Position numbers and translations under genes: made by a program
Part shown: one piece after another, positions 22,263-31,941 of the stretch
How positions within the stretch are numbered: the first letter of the stretch is position 1
Layout of the letters: each line of letters opens with the position of its first letter
Assembly: GCF_015234515.1 (NCBI RefSeq)
Contig: NZ_JADGMY010000028.1
Span: 1 to 64,000, forward strand
From: Cellulomonas sp.
GTDB taxonomy: Bacteria; Actinomycetota; Actinomycetes; Actinomycetales; Cellulomonadaceae
Direction of reading: 5' to 3'
Length of the DNA: 64,000 bases
Notes under the pieces: model-generated
Databases searched by the model: none
What the model saw: the letters and a program-made list of their open reading frames with translations, nothing else
Told to the model about the DNA's origin: nothing

Positions 22263-24797
22263 TCAGGCGGTGGTGGTCTCCCGGCGCCGTCGCGCGACAC
22301 CGACCATGAGAGCCCCGAGCAGCACGAACGCCGCCGACGCACCGACGCCCGACAGCGCGTCGGATCCGGTCGTCGCGAGCCCCGTGCTCGCGTCGCACTC
22401 CACCTGCCCGCCGAGCGGCAACGTGAACGACACCGGGTCGAGCGCCTCGCCGGCCGTGTAGAAGCCCGCGAAGCCCGTCGCGCCGGCGGCCGTGAGCGTC
22501 GCCGGGACGCCGCTGTACGCCACCCGGCCGTCGCCCACGGTCCGCTGCCCCGCGGACAGCGCGAGCGTCGCGAGGGTCACGCGCGACGTGCCGTCACCGT
22601 TGGTGACCGTGGCGGTGAGCACGGCCGACGTGGCACTGGTGACCTGCACCCGCGGGTCGGCGATCGTCAGCGCCAGGGCGCCGTCGTGACCCGAGAACGC
22701 GACGCGTCCGGACCACGCGGCAGCGCCCGCCGGGCCGTCGGCGTTGAAGCGGCCGGTGCCGCCGGACCACGTCCACGGCCCGTTGCCGGACACGCCGGAG
22801 GGCGTGATGGAGCCGCGCGCCACCGGGCCGGCGACGTACGTGCGGAAGCTGTCCCGCACGCCCCACGTCAGGGTGGCCCCCCTGACCGAGCGCGCGACGC
22901 ACCGGGGCTGCGCGGCCGTGACCGTGATCGACTGCCGCAGCGTCTGGTCCGCACCGACGAGCACGAGCGTGTGACGCCCGGCGGGGGTCGACGCAGGAAC
23001 CGTGAGCTGGACGGTCACGACGCCGGAGGCGTCGGCGGTCAGGCCGCGCGCGAGCACGACAGGCGTGGAGTGCAGCTCCAGCCGGATGCCCGTCTCGCCC
23101 GGGCGGAAGCCGCCGGCCGTGAGGCTCAGCTGACCGCCCGCGGTGACGGCCCCGGACGTCAGCCCCTCGACGGTCAGCGGCGCGGGCGCAGCCGGAGCCG
23201 GAGCCGGCGCCGGCGGCGTGGCGGCCAGCTGCGGCACGCCGTCGAACGACAGCGGCGTGCTCGTGTCCAGCGACCGGTCGCCCGAGCCGTGCGCGGCCAT
23301 CGTGACGACGTGGAACGGAGTGGTGGCGTGGTCGTACGTGACGCCGTCGCTGACGTAGGTCGGGCGGACGCCGGTGAACCGGACCGTGAAGGTGCCGTCC
23401 GCGGCGAGCGGTGCCATGTCGCCGACGGCGGTCGTCACGCGCGGGTTCACCCACGTCGCGGCCTGGAACGTCGAGGCGTCGAGGTACCACGCGTCGCCCA
23501 GCCGGGGGCCGACCGCGACGTACAGGCCGTTCGCCGCGACGCCCGCGCCGAAGCCCGTGCCGCGCACCGTCAGGTCGAGCGAGCCGTCGGTCCGCAGGAC
23601 GCGGTCGACCGTCACCGCCGGGCCCACCGGCTGCTCCGGGGTGGGCGTCGGGGTGGGGGTGGGTGTCGGCGTCGGCGTGGGCGCCGGGGTCGGCTCGGGC
23701 GTCGGCTCGGGGGTCGGCTCGACGAACGTCAGCGGCGTGAACGTCTCGTACGCCGCCACCGCAGCACCCGAACCCGCGTACGTGTAGATCCCGTACCGCG
23801 CACCGGCCACCGGCGACTTCGCGTCCAGCTCCGCCTTGTCGACCCGCAGCGTCGCGGTGAACGACCCGTCCTCCCGCAGCTCGATCGCACCCGCGGACGG
23901 ACCACCGATCGTGGCCATCGAGTCCGCCGGGACCGCCCAGCTCGTCGCCGCGGCCTTCCGCGCGCCCGACGACGCACCCACCGACGGCTGCCACACCTCG
24001 GGGAACGCACCGAACACCACGTACGCACCGGCCGCACGACCCGCCAGCGGCGGACGCGCACCGGTCGCCAGCGACGGCAGGAAGCCCGTGCCCTCGACCG
24101 TCACCGTCGTCACGCCCTCGACCGGCAGCTCCGTGCGCGACACCCGCACCGCAGGCGCCGGGGCCGGGGCCGGTGTGGGTTCGGGGGTCGGCGTCGCCGT
24201 GGGCGACGGGGTCGGCGTCGGCTCGGGGGTCGGCTCGACGAACGTCAGCGGCGTGAACGTCTCGTACGCCGCCACCGCAGCACCCGAACCCGCGTACGTG
24301 TAGATCCCGTACCGCGCACCGGCCACCGGCGACTTCGCGTCCAGCTCCGCCTTGTCGACCCGCAGCGTCGCGGTGAACGACCCGTCCTCCCGCAGCTCGA
24401 TCGCACCCGCGGACGGACCACCGATCGTGGCCATCGAGTCCGCCGGGACCGCCCAGCTCGTCGCCGCGGCCTTCCGCGCGCCCGACGACGCACCCACCGA
24501 CGGCTGCCACACCTCGGGGAACGCACCGAACACCACGTACGCACCGGCCGCACGACCCGCCAGCGGCGGACGCGCACCGGTCGCCAGCGACGGCAGGAAG
24601 CCCGTGCCCTCGACCGTCACCGTCGTCACGCCCTCGACCGGCAGCTCCGTGCGCGACACCTGCACCGCAGGCGCCGCCGCGGGCGCCGGCTCGGCCGACG
24701 CGGGCGCGGCGGCGGCGAGGCCTCCGGCGCCCAGGACGAGCGCGGTGAGCGCTCCGGTGACCGCGCGAGCGGCGCGGACGGTCCTTCGTGGGTACAT
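22263..24797 (-). CDS. Cell-wall-anchored HtaA-domain haem-binding protein with repeated N-terminal domains and LAxTG sorting signal
   Basis: Signal peptide MYPRRTVRAARAVTGALTALVLGAGGLAAAAPASA; HtaA-type TLTWGVRDSFRTYVAGPVARGSI...WSGRVAFSGHDGALALTIADPRV; C-term LATTGSDALSG + TM + RRRR. Confidence 0.85.
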   Translation of the reverse strand: MYPRRTVRAARAVTGALTALVLGAGGLAAAAPASAEPAPAAAPAVQVSRTELPVEGVTTVTVEGTGFLPSLATGARPPLAGRAAGAYVVFGAFPEVWQPSVGASSGARKAAATSWAVPADSMATIGGPSAGAIELREDGSFTATLRVDKAELDAKSPVAGARYGIYTYAGSGAAVAAYETFTPLTFVEPTPEPTPTPSPTATPTPEPTPAPAPAPAVRVSRTELPVEGVTTVTVEGTGFLPSLATGARPPLAGRAAGAYVVFGAFPEVWQPSVGASSGARKAAATSWAVPADSMATIGGPSAGAIELREDGSFTATLRVDKAELDAKSPVAGARYGIYTYAGSGAAVAAYETFTPLTFVEPTPEPTPEPTPAPTPTPTPTPTPTPTPEQPVGPAVTVDRVLRTDGSLDLTVRGTGFGAGVAANGLYVAVGPRLGDAWYLDASTFQAATWVNPRVTTAVGDMAPLAADGTFTVRFTGVRPTYVSDGVTYDHATTPFHVVTMAAHGSGDRSLDTSTPLSFDGVPQLAATPPAPAPAPAAPAPLTVEGLTSGAVTAGGQLSLTAGGFRPGETGIRLELHSTPVVLARGLTADASGVVTVQLTVPASTPAGRHTLVLVGADQTLRQSITVTAAQPRCVARSVRGATLTWGVRDSFRTYVAGPVARGSITPSGVSGNGPWTWSGGTGRFNADGPAGAAAWSGRVAFSGHDGALALTIADPRVQVTSATSAVLTATVTNGDGTSRVTLATLALSAGQRTVGDGRVAYSGVPATLTAAGATGFAGFYTAGEALDPVSFTLPLGGQVECDASTGLATTGSDALSGVGASAAFVLLGALMVGVARRRRETTTA
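23698..24160. repeat. Direct repeat copy 1 (period 516 nt = 172 codons)
   Basis: Same as 24214-24676 except one difference found by eye (24145 C vs 24661 T). Confidence 0.95.
24214..24676. repeat. Direct repeat copy 2
   Basis: See copy 1; off-frame ORFs in the supplied track are also duplicated exactly (two identical 110-aa minus-strand ORFs). Confidence 0.95.
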
Positions 24798-24877
24798 CGT
24801 GTTCCTCTTCCGGGGACGGACGTGCGAGCGGGTGCCGGCGGCGCGAGGCCCGGCCGGCGTCAGGGAGGTCGCGGGGG

Positions 24878-25669
24878 TCACGCGGCGGAGCCGCGACGTC
24901 GCGCACGCCACCACACGGCACCGGCGGCCGCGGCGAGCACCGCGCCCCCGGCAGCGAGCGCCGGCGGCAGGGCGGAGCCGTCGGCGTCCGCGTCCACCAC
25001 CGCGGCGGCGACCGTCGGTTCGGCGGTCGGGCTCGCCACGGGCTCGGCCGGCTCGGTCGCGGACGGTTCCGTCGTCGGCGTCGCGGGCGCGTCGTCGGTC
25101 GCGAAGGTCACGGGGGTGAACGTCTCGTTGGTGGCGTTCTCGACGCCGTGCGCGCCGATCGTCAGGACGCCGCACGTGACCTGCAGGCAGTCGATCTCGG
25201 TCGTGCCGCCCGCGGCGTCCAGTGCGGCGAACCGGGCACCCGGCACGGTGACGGTGGCGCTGAACGACCCGTCCTCGCCGAAGGTGCCGCCGTTCGCCTC
25301 GACCGCCGTCTGCGACCCGGGGAACGCGACGAAGACCTGGTAACCCGCGTTGTCGCGCGCCGCGTCGTCCACGGCGTAACGCAGGTCCGTGCCCGTCGCA
25401 CCGCCCTGGCTGGGCCGCCACGTGCCGCCCGCCGGGTCGTCGACCCACCCGAACAGCACGTACAGGCCGCCGAAGCCGCCGGTCACGACCTGGAAGCCGG
25501 ATCCCGTGACCTGCAGGGGCGTCGGCTCGCCGGCAGGCAGGCCGTCGACGCGGTCGACGGTCACGGACGCCGTCGAGGACGCGGCCGACGCGGGAGGGAC
25601 CGTCGCGACGAGAGCGGCGGACGCCAGGACGGCGGCGGCCAGGGCCGGCCGACGCAGGACGGGGGTCAT
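24878..25669 (-). CDS. Secreted, C-terminally membrane-anchored protein sharing the repeated domain of the HtaA protein
   Basis: Signal peptide MTPVLRRPALAAAVLASAALVATVPPASA; GGLYVLFGW...WRPS...DGSFSATV...LTIGAHGVENATNETFTPVTF; C-term TM + RARRRG. Confidence 0.75.
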   Translation of the reverse strand: MTPVLRRPALAAAVLASAALVATVPPASAASSTASVTVDRVDGLPAGEPTPLQVTGSGFQVVTGGFGGLYVLFGWVDDPAGGTWRPSQGGATGTDLRYAVDDAARDNAGYQVFVAFPGSQTAVEANGGTFGEDGSFSATVTVPGARFAALDAAGGTTEIDCLQVTCGVLTIGAHGVENATNETFTPVTFATDDAPATPTTEPSATEPAEPVASPTAEPTVAAAVVDADADGSALPPALAAGGAVLAAAAGAVWWRARRRGSAA

Positions 25670-26493
25670 GGGGTCTCCTGGGTGAGGGCGGGGGGCGCGG
25701 CGTCGCGGTGCGCGCGCACGGGCAGGACGACGATCTCGGCGGGCGCGCCGGGCACGCCCGACGTCCGGTGCCACACGTCGACCGGGTGCTGGTAGACCGC
25801 CGAGAGCAGGTCCGACGTCAGGACGTCGGCCGGTGCGCCGTCCGCCCGGACGCGCCCGTCGGCGAGCACGACGACGCGGTCGGCCCACGCCGCGGCGAGC
25901 GTGAGGTCGTGCAGCACGACGACGACGGCGGCACCCTCCTGCGCCGCGTGCCGCACGCGCGCGAGCAGCGCCTCCTGGTGACGGACGTCCAGCGCGGCCG
26001 TGGGCTCGTCGAGCAGCAGCACGGGCGCCTGCTGGGCGAGGGTGCGGGCGAACGACGTGCGGGCCTTCTCGCCGCCGGACAGCGTGGGGAACGTGCGGGC
26101 CGCCAGGTGGACGACGTCCGCGTCCGACATGGCCGCCGCGACCACGGCGTCGTCGCCGTCCTCCTGCGGCGTGCCGCGCCACGGGTGCCGACCCATGTGC
26201 ACGACCTCCTCGACCCGGAACGGGAAGGACAGCCGCGTCTCCTGCAGCATGACCGCACGCCGCCGGGCCAGCCGCCGCAGGTCCTGCGCCTGCAGCTCGA
26301 CACCGTCGAGCAGGACGCGCCCCGCGTCGGGACGCGGGTCGCCGCCGAGCACCGACAGGAGCGTCGACTTGCCGGCCCCGTTCGGCCCGACCAGCGCGAC
26401 GACCTCACCGGCGGCCACCTCGAGGTCGACGCCGTCGAGCACCGTGTGGGCGCCGTACGCGACGCGGACGCCCTCGGCGCGCAGGACGCTCAC
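25666..26493 (-). CDS. hmuV: Heme ABC transporter ATP-binding protein
   Basis: GPNGAGKSTLLSVLGG, LSGGEKARTSFARTLAQ, HmuV-type LSFPFRVEEVVHMGRHPW; GTG at 26493. Confidence 0.93.
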   Translation of the reverse strand: MSVLRAEGVRVAYGAHTVLDGVDLEVAAGEVVALVGPNGAGKSTLLSVLGGDPRPDAGRVLLDGVELQAQDLRRLARRRAVMLQETRLSFPFRVEEVVHMGRHPWRGTPQEDGDDAVVAAAMSDADVVHLAARTFPTLSGGEKARTSFARTLAQQAPVLLLDEPTAALDVRHQEALLARVRHAAQEGAAVVVVLHDLTLAAAWADRVVVLADGRVRADGAPADVLTSDLLSAVYQHPVDVWHRTSGVPGAPAEIVVLPVRAHRDAAPPALTQETP

Positions 26494-27563
26494 GCCCACC
26501 CCCCGGCCGAGCGGCGGGTCCGGCGGATCAGCCAGAAGAAGAACGGCCCGCCGACGAGCGCCGTCAGCATCCCGATGGGCAGGTCGGCGTAGGGGACGGC
26601 GGTGCGCGCGACGAGGTCCGCGCCGACGAGCAGCACCGCTCCCCCGAGGGCCGAGGCCGGCACGAGCACCGCGTGCGACGGCCCCACCAGCATGCGGACG
26701 AGGTGCGGGACGACGAGCCCGACGAACCCGATGACGCCGCAGAACGCCACCGCGGCGGCCGTGAGGACCGCGACCACGACCACGGCCCCGACGCGCAGCC
26801 GCTCGACGTCGACGCCGAGGTGCCGCGCCGGCCGCTCGCCGAGCGCGAGCAGGTCGAGGCGGTGGCTCATGAGGACGGCGGCGACCAGCCCGACGAGCAC
26901 GAGGGGCGCGACGACGGCGACGTACACCCAGCGCGTGCCGTTGAGGCTCCCGAGCTGCCAGAAGACGATCTGCTCGCGCGCCTGCGTGTCGCCCAGGAAG
27001 GTCAGGAACGCGACCGCGGCACCGCCGACGGCATTGACGGCGACGCCCGTGAGGACGAGCGTGACGACCTCGGTGCGACCTCCGCCGCGCGCGGTCAGGT
27101 ACACCAGCAGCGTGGCCGCCAGCCCGCCGACGAACGCGAGCAGCGCGATCGTCCACGGCCCGGCGAACGTCCAGCCGGTGACGATGACGAGGCACGCGCC
27201 GACGGCGGCACCGGAGGACACCCCGACGATGCCCGGGTCGGCGAGCGGGTTGCCGAAGACGCCCTGCAGCACGGCACCGCCGGTGGCCAGCGCCGCGCCC
27301 ACCAGCATCGCCATGACGACGCGCGGGAAGCGGATCGTCCACAGCGCCTGCTCGCCGTGCTGGTGCGCGGGCAGGGGCCCGACGTCCAGGCCGAGGCGGT
27401 GCAGCACCGAGCCGAGCACCTCGGCCGGCGGCACGCGCAGCTGGCCCGTCCCCGCGGCGACGACCGCGAGGGCCACGAGCGCCACCGCGAGCCCGACGAA
27501 CAGCGCGCTGCGGCGCCAGGCCGCCCCCCGCTGCGGCGCGGCGACGACGGCGGGCGCACTCAC
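26490..27563 (-). CDS. hmuU: Heme/iron-siderophore ABC transporter permease (FecCD family)
   Basis: LRVPPAEVLGSVLHRLG, IRFPRVVMAMLVGAALATGGAVLQGVFGNPLADPGIVGVSSGA. Confidence 0.94.
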   Translation of the reverse strand: MSAPAVVAAPQRGAAWRRSALFVGLAVALVALAVVAAGTGQLRVPPAEVLGSVLHRLGLDVGPLPAHQHGEQALWTIRFPRVVMAMLVGAALATGGAVLQGVFGNPLADPGIVGVSSGAAVGACLVIVTGWTFAGPWTIALLAFVGGLAATLLVYLTARGGGRTEVVTLVLTGVAVNAVGGAAVAFLTFLGDTQAREQIVFWQLGSLNGTRWVYVAVVAPLVLVGLVAAVLMSHRLDLLALGERPARHLGVDVERLRVGAVVVVAVLTAAAVAFCGVIGFVGLVVPHLVRMLVGPSHAVLVPASALGGAVLLVGADLVARTAVPYADLPIGMLTALVGGPFFFWLIRRTRRSAGGWA

Positions 27564-28666
27564 GGCCGGCCCGGCGCGTACAGCGCGACCGCGAGGGCGT
27601 CGAGCACGTCGGCCGTGGTCGGACCGAAGCTGAGGACCTGCGAACCCGCCATGTCGACGATCCGTCGACGCTCGCCCGCGGGCGTGCTGGCGATCGCGGG
27701 CAGGCGGTCGAGCAGGCCGTCGACGCCGCCGACGGAGGTCAGGCCGTCCGTCATCATGAGGATGACGTCGGGCGACGCCGCGACCAGCCCCTCGTCGTTG
27801 ACGGGGCGCATGCCGCGCCAGCCGATCTCGTGCGCGACGTCGACGCCACCGAGTGCCTCGATGAGCGCACCGGAGCCCGAGCCCTCGCCGAACATGTAGT
27901 AGATCCCGGCCTGACCGCGCACGTAGAGGAAGACGATGCGCAACCGGTCGGCCGGGTCGGCGGGCGCGACCTGCGCGATCTGCGCGACCTTCGCCTCGAC
28001 CTCGGCCTGCGTGCGCTGCGCGAGCTGCTCGCCCGCGTCGCTGACGCCGAGGCCGGCGGCGACCTGCCGCACGAGGTCGGGCGCACCGTTCACGTCGCGG
28101 TGCGAGTCGACGACAACCACCGGGATCCCGGCCTCGCGCACCTGCAGCACGACGTCCCACGGGCCGAGCGTGGTGTCGGTGACGATCACGGTCGGCGCGA
28201 GGTCGAGGATCGCCTCGGCCGACAGGTCGTGCCCACCCGCCGTGACGAGCGGGCGGTCGGCGACCTCCGCGAAGCCGGACGACACGTCGCGACCCACGAC
28301 CCGGTCGCCGAGCCCGAGCTCGAACACGGTGCGGGCGAGGGTGCCGTAGACGTCGAGCGCGAGGATGCGCGAGACGTCGTCGACGGTGACCTCGGTGCCC
28401 TGCGCGTCGGTCACCGTCACGGGCAGCTGCGGGTCGGGGTCGTCGGTGACGGGCCGGACGGAGGCGTCGGCCACGACCGCGGTGGCGGGCCCGGTCGCGG
28501 TCCGCGGATCGTCGACCGGCGTGACGTCGGCGAGGCGTCGACCGCCGTCCGCCGCGGCGGCGACGGCGTCGCCGGGGCCGGAGCAGGCCGTCGTCAGCGC
28601 GACGAGCATCGCCAGCGTCGCGAGCAGGGTCGCACGCGCGCGCACGCCGTTCACCGCCTTCGTCAC
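27560..28666 (-). CDS. hmuT: Heme ABC transporter substrate-binding lipoprotein
   Basis: Lipobox LTTACSG; GRDVSSGFAEVADRPLVTAGGHDLSAEAILDLAPTVIV; adjacent hmuUV. Confidence 0.93.
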   Translation of the reverse strand: MTKAVNGVRARATLLATLAMLVALTTACSGPGDAVAAAADGGRRLADVTPVDDPRTATGPATAVVADASVRPVTDDPDPQLPVTVTDAQGTEVTVDDVSRILALDVYGTLARTVFELGLGDRVVGRDVSSGFAEVADRPLVTAGGHDLSAEAILDLAPTVIVTDTTLGPWDVVLQVREAGIPVVVVDSHRDVNGAPDLVRQVAAGLGVSDAGEQLAQRTQAEVEAKVAQIAQVAPADPADRLRIVFLYVRGQAGIYYMFGEGSGSGALIEALGGVDVAHEIGWRGMRPVNDEGLVAASPDVILMMTDGLTSVGGVDGLLDRLPAIASTPAGERRRIVDMAGSQVLSFGPTTADVLDALAVALYAPGRP

Positions 28667-28705
28667 GGGGGACGCGGCGCGAGCGCGCCGCCAGGTGAAC
28701 CTAAC

Positions 28706-28724
28706 CTAGGTAAGGCTCACCTAC
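28706..28724. promoter_or_regulatory. IdeR/DtxR-like iron box upstream of hmuT
   Basis: CTAGGTAAGGCTCACCTAC; 15/19 match by eye to the DtxR/IdeR consensus, preceded by GTGAACCTAAC. Confidence 0.7.
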
Positions 28725-28808
28725 CAAGGCGTACAGGGAGTGGAGTAGGACACATGTCCTGCTGCGTTCGCGCCCCTGACCTGGCCGAATCCCCGCAGAC
28801 CGGGCGGC

Positions 28809-30191
28809 TCAGGAGGCGGAGACGTCCAGCGCCAGGAGGTCCTCCACGGTCTCGCGGCGCACGAGCACGCGCGACTCCCCCGCCGTCACGGCCACGACCG
28901 GCGGACGCGTCAGGAGGTTGTAGTTCGACGCCATCGAGCGTCCGTAGGCACCCGTGGCGGCCACCGCGAGGAGGTCGCCGGCGCGCACGTCGCCCGGCAG
29001 CTGCACCTCGTGGACCACGATGTCGCCGCTCTCGCAGTGCTTGCCGACGACCCGGGCCAGCACCGGCGCGACGTCCGACACGCGCGACACGATCTCGGCG
29101 TGGTACTGCGCGCCGTACAGCGCGGGACGGATGTTGTCGCTCATGCCGCCGTCGACCGACACGTAGGTGCGCACGCGGCCGTCGTCGAGCCGCACCGGCT
29201 TCACCGTCCCGACCGTGTACAGCGTCAGGCCCGCGGGCCCCACGATCGCGCGCCCCGGCTCGATCGACAGCCGCGGCAGCGGCGTCCCGAGCTCGCGCGC
29301 CGCGTCGGCCACGGCCTGCGCGACCTCTTTCGCGATGCGGTCGGGGTCGAGCGGGACCTCGTGCGGCAGGTACGCGATGCCGTAGCCGCCGCCGAGGTCC
29401 ACCTCGTCGACCAGCACGCCCGTCCGGTCCCGCAGCGCCGCGCGCAGCGCGAGCACACGGTGCGCCGCGACCGCGAACCCCGACGGGTCGAGGATCTGCG
29501 AGCCGATGTGCGAGTGGATGCCCAGCAGGTGCAGCTCGGGGTGGTCCAGGACGCGCAGCAGCGCCGTCAGCGCCGGGCTGTCGCCGCCGTCGGGACCCGC
29601 GGCGAGCGACAGGCCGAACTTCTGGTCCTCGTGGGCCGTGGAGATGAACTCGTGCCCGCCGGCGTGCACGCCCGTCGTGACGCGCACCATGACCGGCGCC
29701 GGGTCCCCGGCGGGCCCGCGGTGCTCGCGGACGAGCGCGGCGAGACGGTCTACCTCGACGAGCGAGTCGACGATGATGCGCCCCACGCCCGCGTCGAGGG
29801 CCGCACGCAGCTCGTCGTCGGACTTGTTGTTGCCGTGCAGGCCGAGGTGCGCACCCGGGACGCCCGCCGCCAGTGCGACGGCCAGCTCGCCGCCGCTCGC
29901 CGTGTCGACCCGCAGCCCCTCGTCGTGCACCCACCGCGCGACCGCGCGCGTCAGCAGCGCCTTGCCCGCGTAGTAGACGTCCACACCCGTGCCGACCTGC
30001 GCGCACGCGGTCTCGAACGCCGTGCGGTAGGCACGCGCACGGGCGCGCAGGTCCGCCTCGTCCACCACGTACGCGGGCGTGCCGTGCGTGGCCGCGAGGT
30101 CCCGGACGTCGACGCCGGCGACCCGCACGGCACCGTCGGCGCCACGCACGACGCCGGACGACCACGGCACGCCGAGGGGCCCGGCGGTCAC
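28809..30191 (-). CDS. lysA: Diaminopimelate decarboxylase
   Basis: [41 protein letters not shown]. Confidence 0.96.
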   Translation of the reverse strand: MTAGPLGVPWSSGVVRGADGAVRVAGVDVRDLAATHGTPAYVVDEADLRARARAYRTAFETACAQVGTGVDVYYAGKALLTRAVARWVHDEGLRVDTASGGELAVALAAGVPGAHLGLHGNNKSDDELRAALDAGVGRIIVDSLVEVDRLAALVREHRGPAGDPAPVMVRVTTGVHAGGHEFISTAHEDQKFGLSLAAGPDGGDSPALTALLRVLDHPELHLLGIHSHIGSQILDPSGFAVAAHRVLALRAALRDRTGVLVDEVDLGGGYGIAYLPHEVPLDPDRIAKEVAQAVADAARELGTPLPRLSIEPGRAIVGPAGLTLYTVGTVKPVRLDDGRVRTYVSVDGGMSDNIRPALYGAQYHAEIVSRVSDVAPVLARVVGKHCESGDIVVHEVQLPGDVRAGDLLAVAATGAYGRSMASNYNLLTRPPVVAVTAGESRVLVRRETVEDLLALDVSAS

Positions 30192-31870
30192 ATCCGCTCC
30201 GGCGCGCTCACCCCGAGCAGGCCGAGCGCGTTCGCGAGCACCTGGCGGGTCGCGTCGTTGAGCCACAGGCGCGTGCGGTGCGCGTCGGTGATCTCCTCGT
30301 CGCCCCACGGCACGACGCGGCGCTTCTGGTCGTACCACTTGTGGTACGCCCCGGCGACCTCCTCGGCGTAGCGCGCGACGCGGTGCGGTTCGCGCAGGTC
30401 CGCGGCCTGCGCCACGACCCGCGGGAAGTCGGCCAGCAGCCCGAGGAGCTTGGCCTCGGACTCGTGGTCGAGCAGGGAGGCGTCGAAGCCGTCCTCCCGG
30501 CGCACGCCCGCCTCGGCGGCGTTCCGTGCGACGGCCGCCGTGCGGGCGTGCGCGTACTGCACGTAGAACACGGGGTTCTCGTTGGTGGCCTTGGTCAGCA
30601 GGTCGAGGTCGAGGTCGATCTGCTGGTCCGACGACGAACGCGACAGCGCGTAGCGCGCGGCGTCCACGCCGACCGCGTCGACGAGGTCGTCGATCGTCAG
30701 GACCGTGCCCGCACGCTTCGACATGCGCACGGGGGCGCCGTCCTTGACGAGGTTGACCATCTGCCCGATCAGCAGCTCGAGGTTGACGTGCGGCGTGTCG
30801 CCGAACGCCGCGCACACGGCCATCATGCGGCCGACGTACCCGTGGTGGTCGGAGCCCAGCATGATGAACACGCGGTCGAAGCCGCGCTCGCGCTTGTCGA
30901 GGTAGTAGGCGATGTCGCCCGCGATGTACGCGGCCTCGCCGTCGGACTTGATGATGACGCGGTCCTTGTCGTCACCGAAGTCGGTCGTGCGCAGCCACGT
31001 CGCACCGTCGGCCTCGAACACGTGCCCGGCGTCGCGCAGGCGCGTGATCGCGCGCTCGACCGCACCCGACTCGTGCAGCGAGTCCTCGTGGAAGTACACG
31101 TCGAAGTCGACGCCGAACTCGTGCAGCGACTGCTTGATCTCGGCGAACATCAGGTCGACACCGCGCGCGCGGAACGCCTCGCGCGCCTCGTCGTCCGGGA
31201 GCGTGCGCGGGTCGGGCTCGCCGGCCGCGAGCGCGTCCGCGACGACCTGGTCGGCGATCTCGGTGATGTACTGGCCGCCGTAGCCGTCCTCGGGCGCCTC
31301 GAGGCCCCGCGCACGGGCCACGAGGGAGCGCGCGAACTTGTCGATCTGCACGCCGTGGTCGTTGAAGTAGTACTCGCGCGCCACGTCGGCGCCCGACGCC
31401 TGCAGCACGCGCGCGAGCGCGTCACCGACCGCCGCCCAGCGCACGCCGCCGATGTGGATCGGGCCCGTCGGGTTCGCGGACACGAACTCGAGGTTGACCC
31501 GCACGCCCGCGAACGTGTCGTTGCTGCCGTACGCCGCGCCCTGCTCGACGATGCCGCGCGCGAGCTCACCGGCGGCGGCCGCGTCGAGGCGGACGTTGAG
31601 GAAGCCGGGCCCGGCGATCTCGACGGCCGCGATGCCGGGCACGTCGCGCAGGCGGCGCGCGAGCTCCTCGGCGAACCCGCGGGGGTTCATCCCCGCCTTC
31701 TTGGCGAGCTGCAGCGCGACGTTCGTCGACCAGTCACCGTGCTCGCGCTGGCGGGGTCGCTCGATGTGCACGCGGGCCGGGATCTCGGCCGGGTCGAGGG
31801 CGAACGTGCCGTCGTCGACGGCGTGCACGAGAGCGCCGCGCAGGGCGTCGGCGAGCTGGTCGGGAGTCAC
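30188..31870 (-). CDS. argS: Arginyl-tRNA synthetase
   Basis: [22 protein letters not shown] (HIGH), MSKRAGT-type motif; GTG at 31870. Confidence 0.96.
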   Translation of the reverse strand: MTPDQLADALRGALVHAVDDGTFALDPAEIPARVHIERPRQREHGDWSTNVALQLAKKAGMNPRGFAEELARRLRDVPGIAAVEIAGPGFLNVRLDAAAAGELARGIVEQGAAYGSNDTFAGVRVNLEFVSANPTGPIHIGGVRWAAVGDALARVLQASGADVAREYYFNDHGVQIDKFARSLVARARGLEAPEDGYGGQYITEIADQVVADALAAGEPDPRTLPDDEAREAFRARGVDLMFAEIKQSLHEFGVDFDVYFHEDSLHESGAVERAITRLRDAGHVFEADGATWLRTTDFGDDKDRVIIKSDGEAAYIAGDIAYYLDKRERGFDRVFIMLGSDHHGYVGRMMAVCAAFGDTPHVNLELLIGQMVNLVKDGAPVRMSKRAGTVLTIDDLVDAVGVDAARYALSRSSSDQQIDLDLDLLTKATNENPVFYVQYAHARTAAVARNAAEAGVRREDGFDASLLDHESEAKLLGLLADFPRVVAQAADLREPHRVARYAEEVAGAYHKWYDQKRRVVPWGDEEITDAHRTRLWLNDATRQVLANALGLLGVSAPERM

Positions 31871-31941
31871 GGACCAAGGGTAGGCGACCGGCGCGGGGCA
31901 ACCGCGACACGTTTCGGCCCGCCCACCGCCCCGGCACACTG

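Noticed and set aside
23836-24303. Plus-strand ORFs (156 and 255 aa) inside the duplicated region
   Set aside because: Antisense to the HtaA-type gene; they look duplicated only because the underlying DNA is duplicated.
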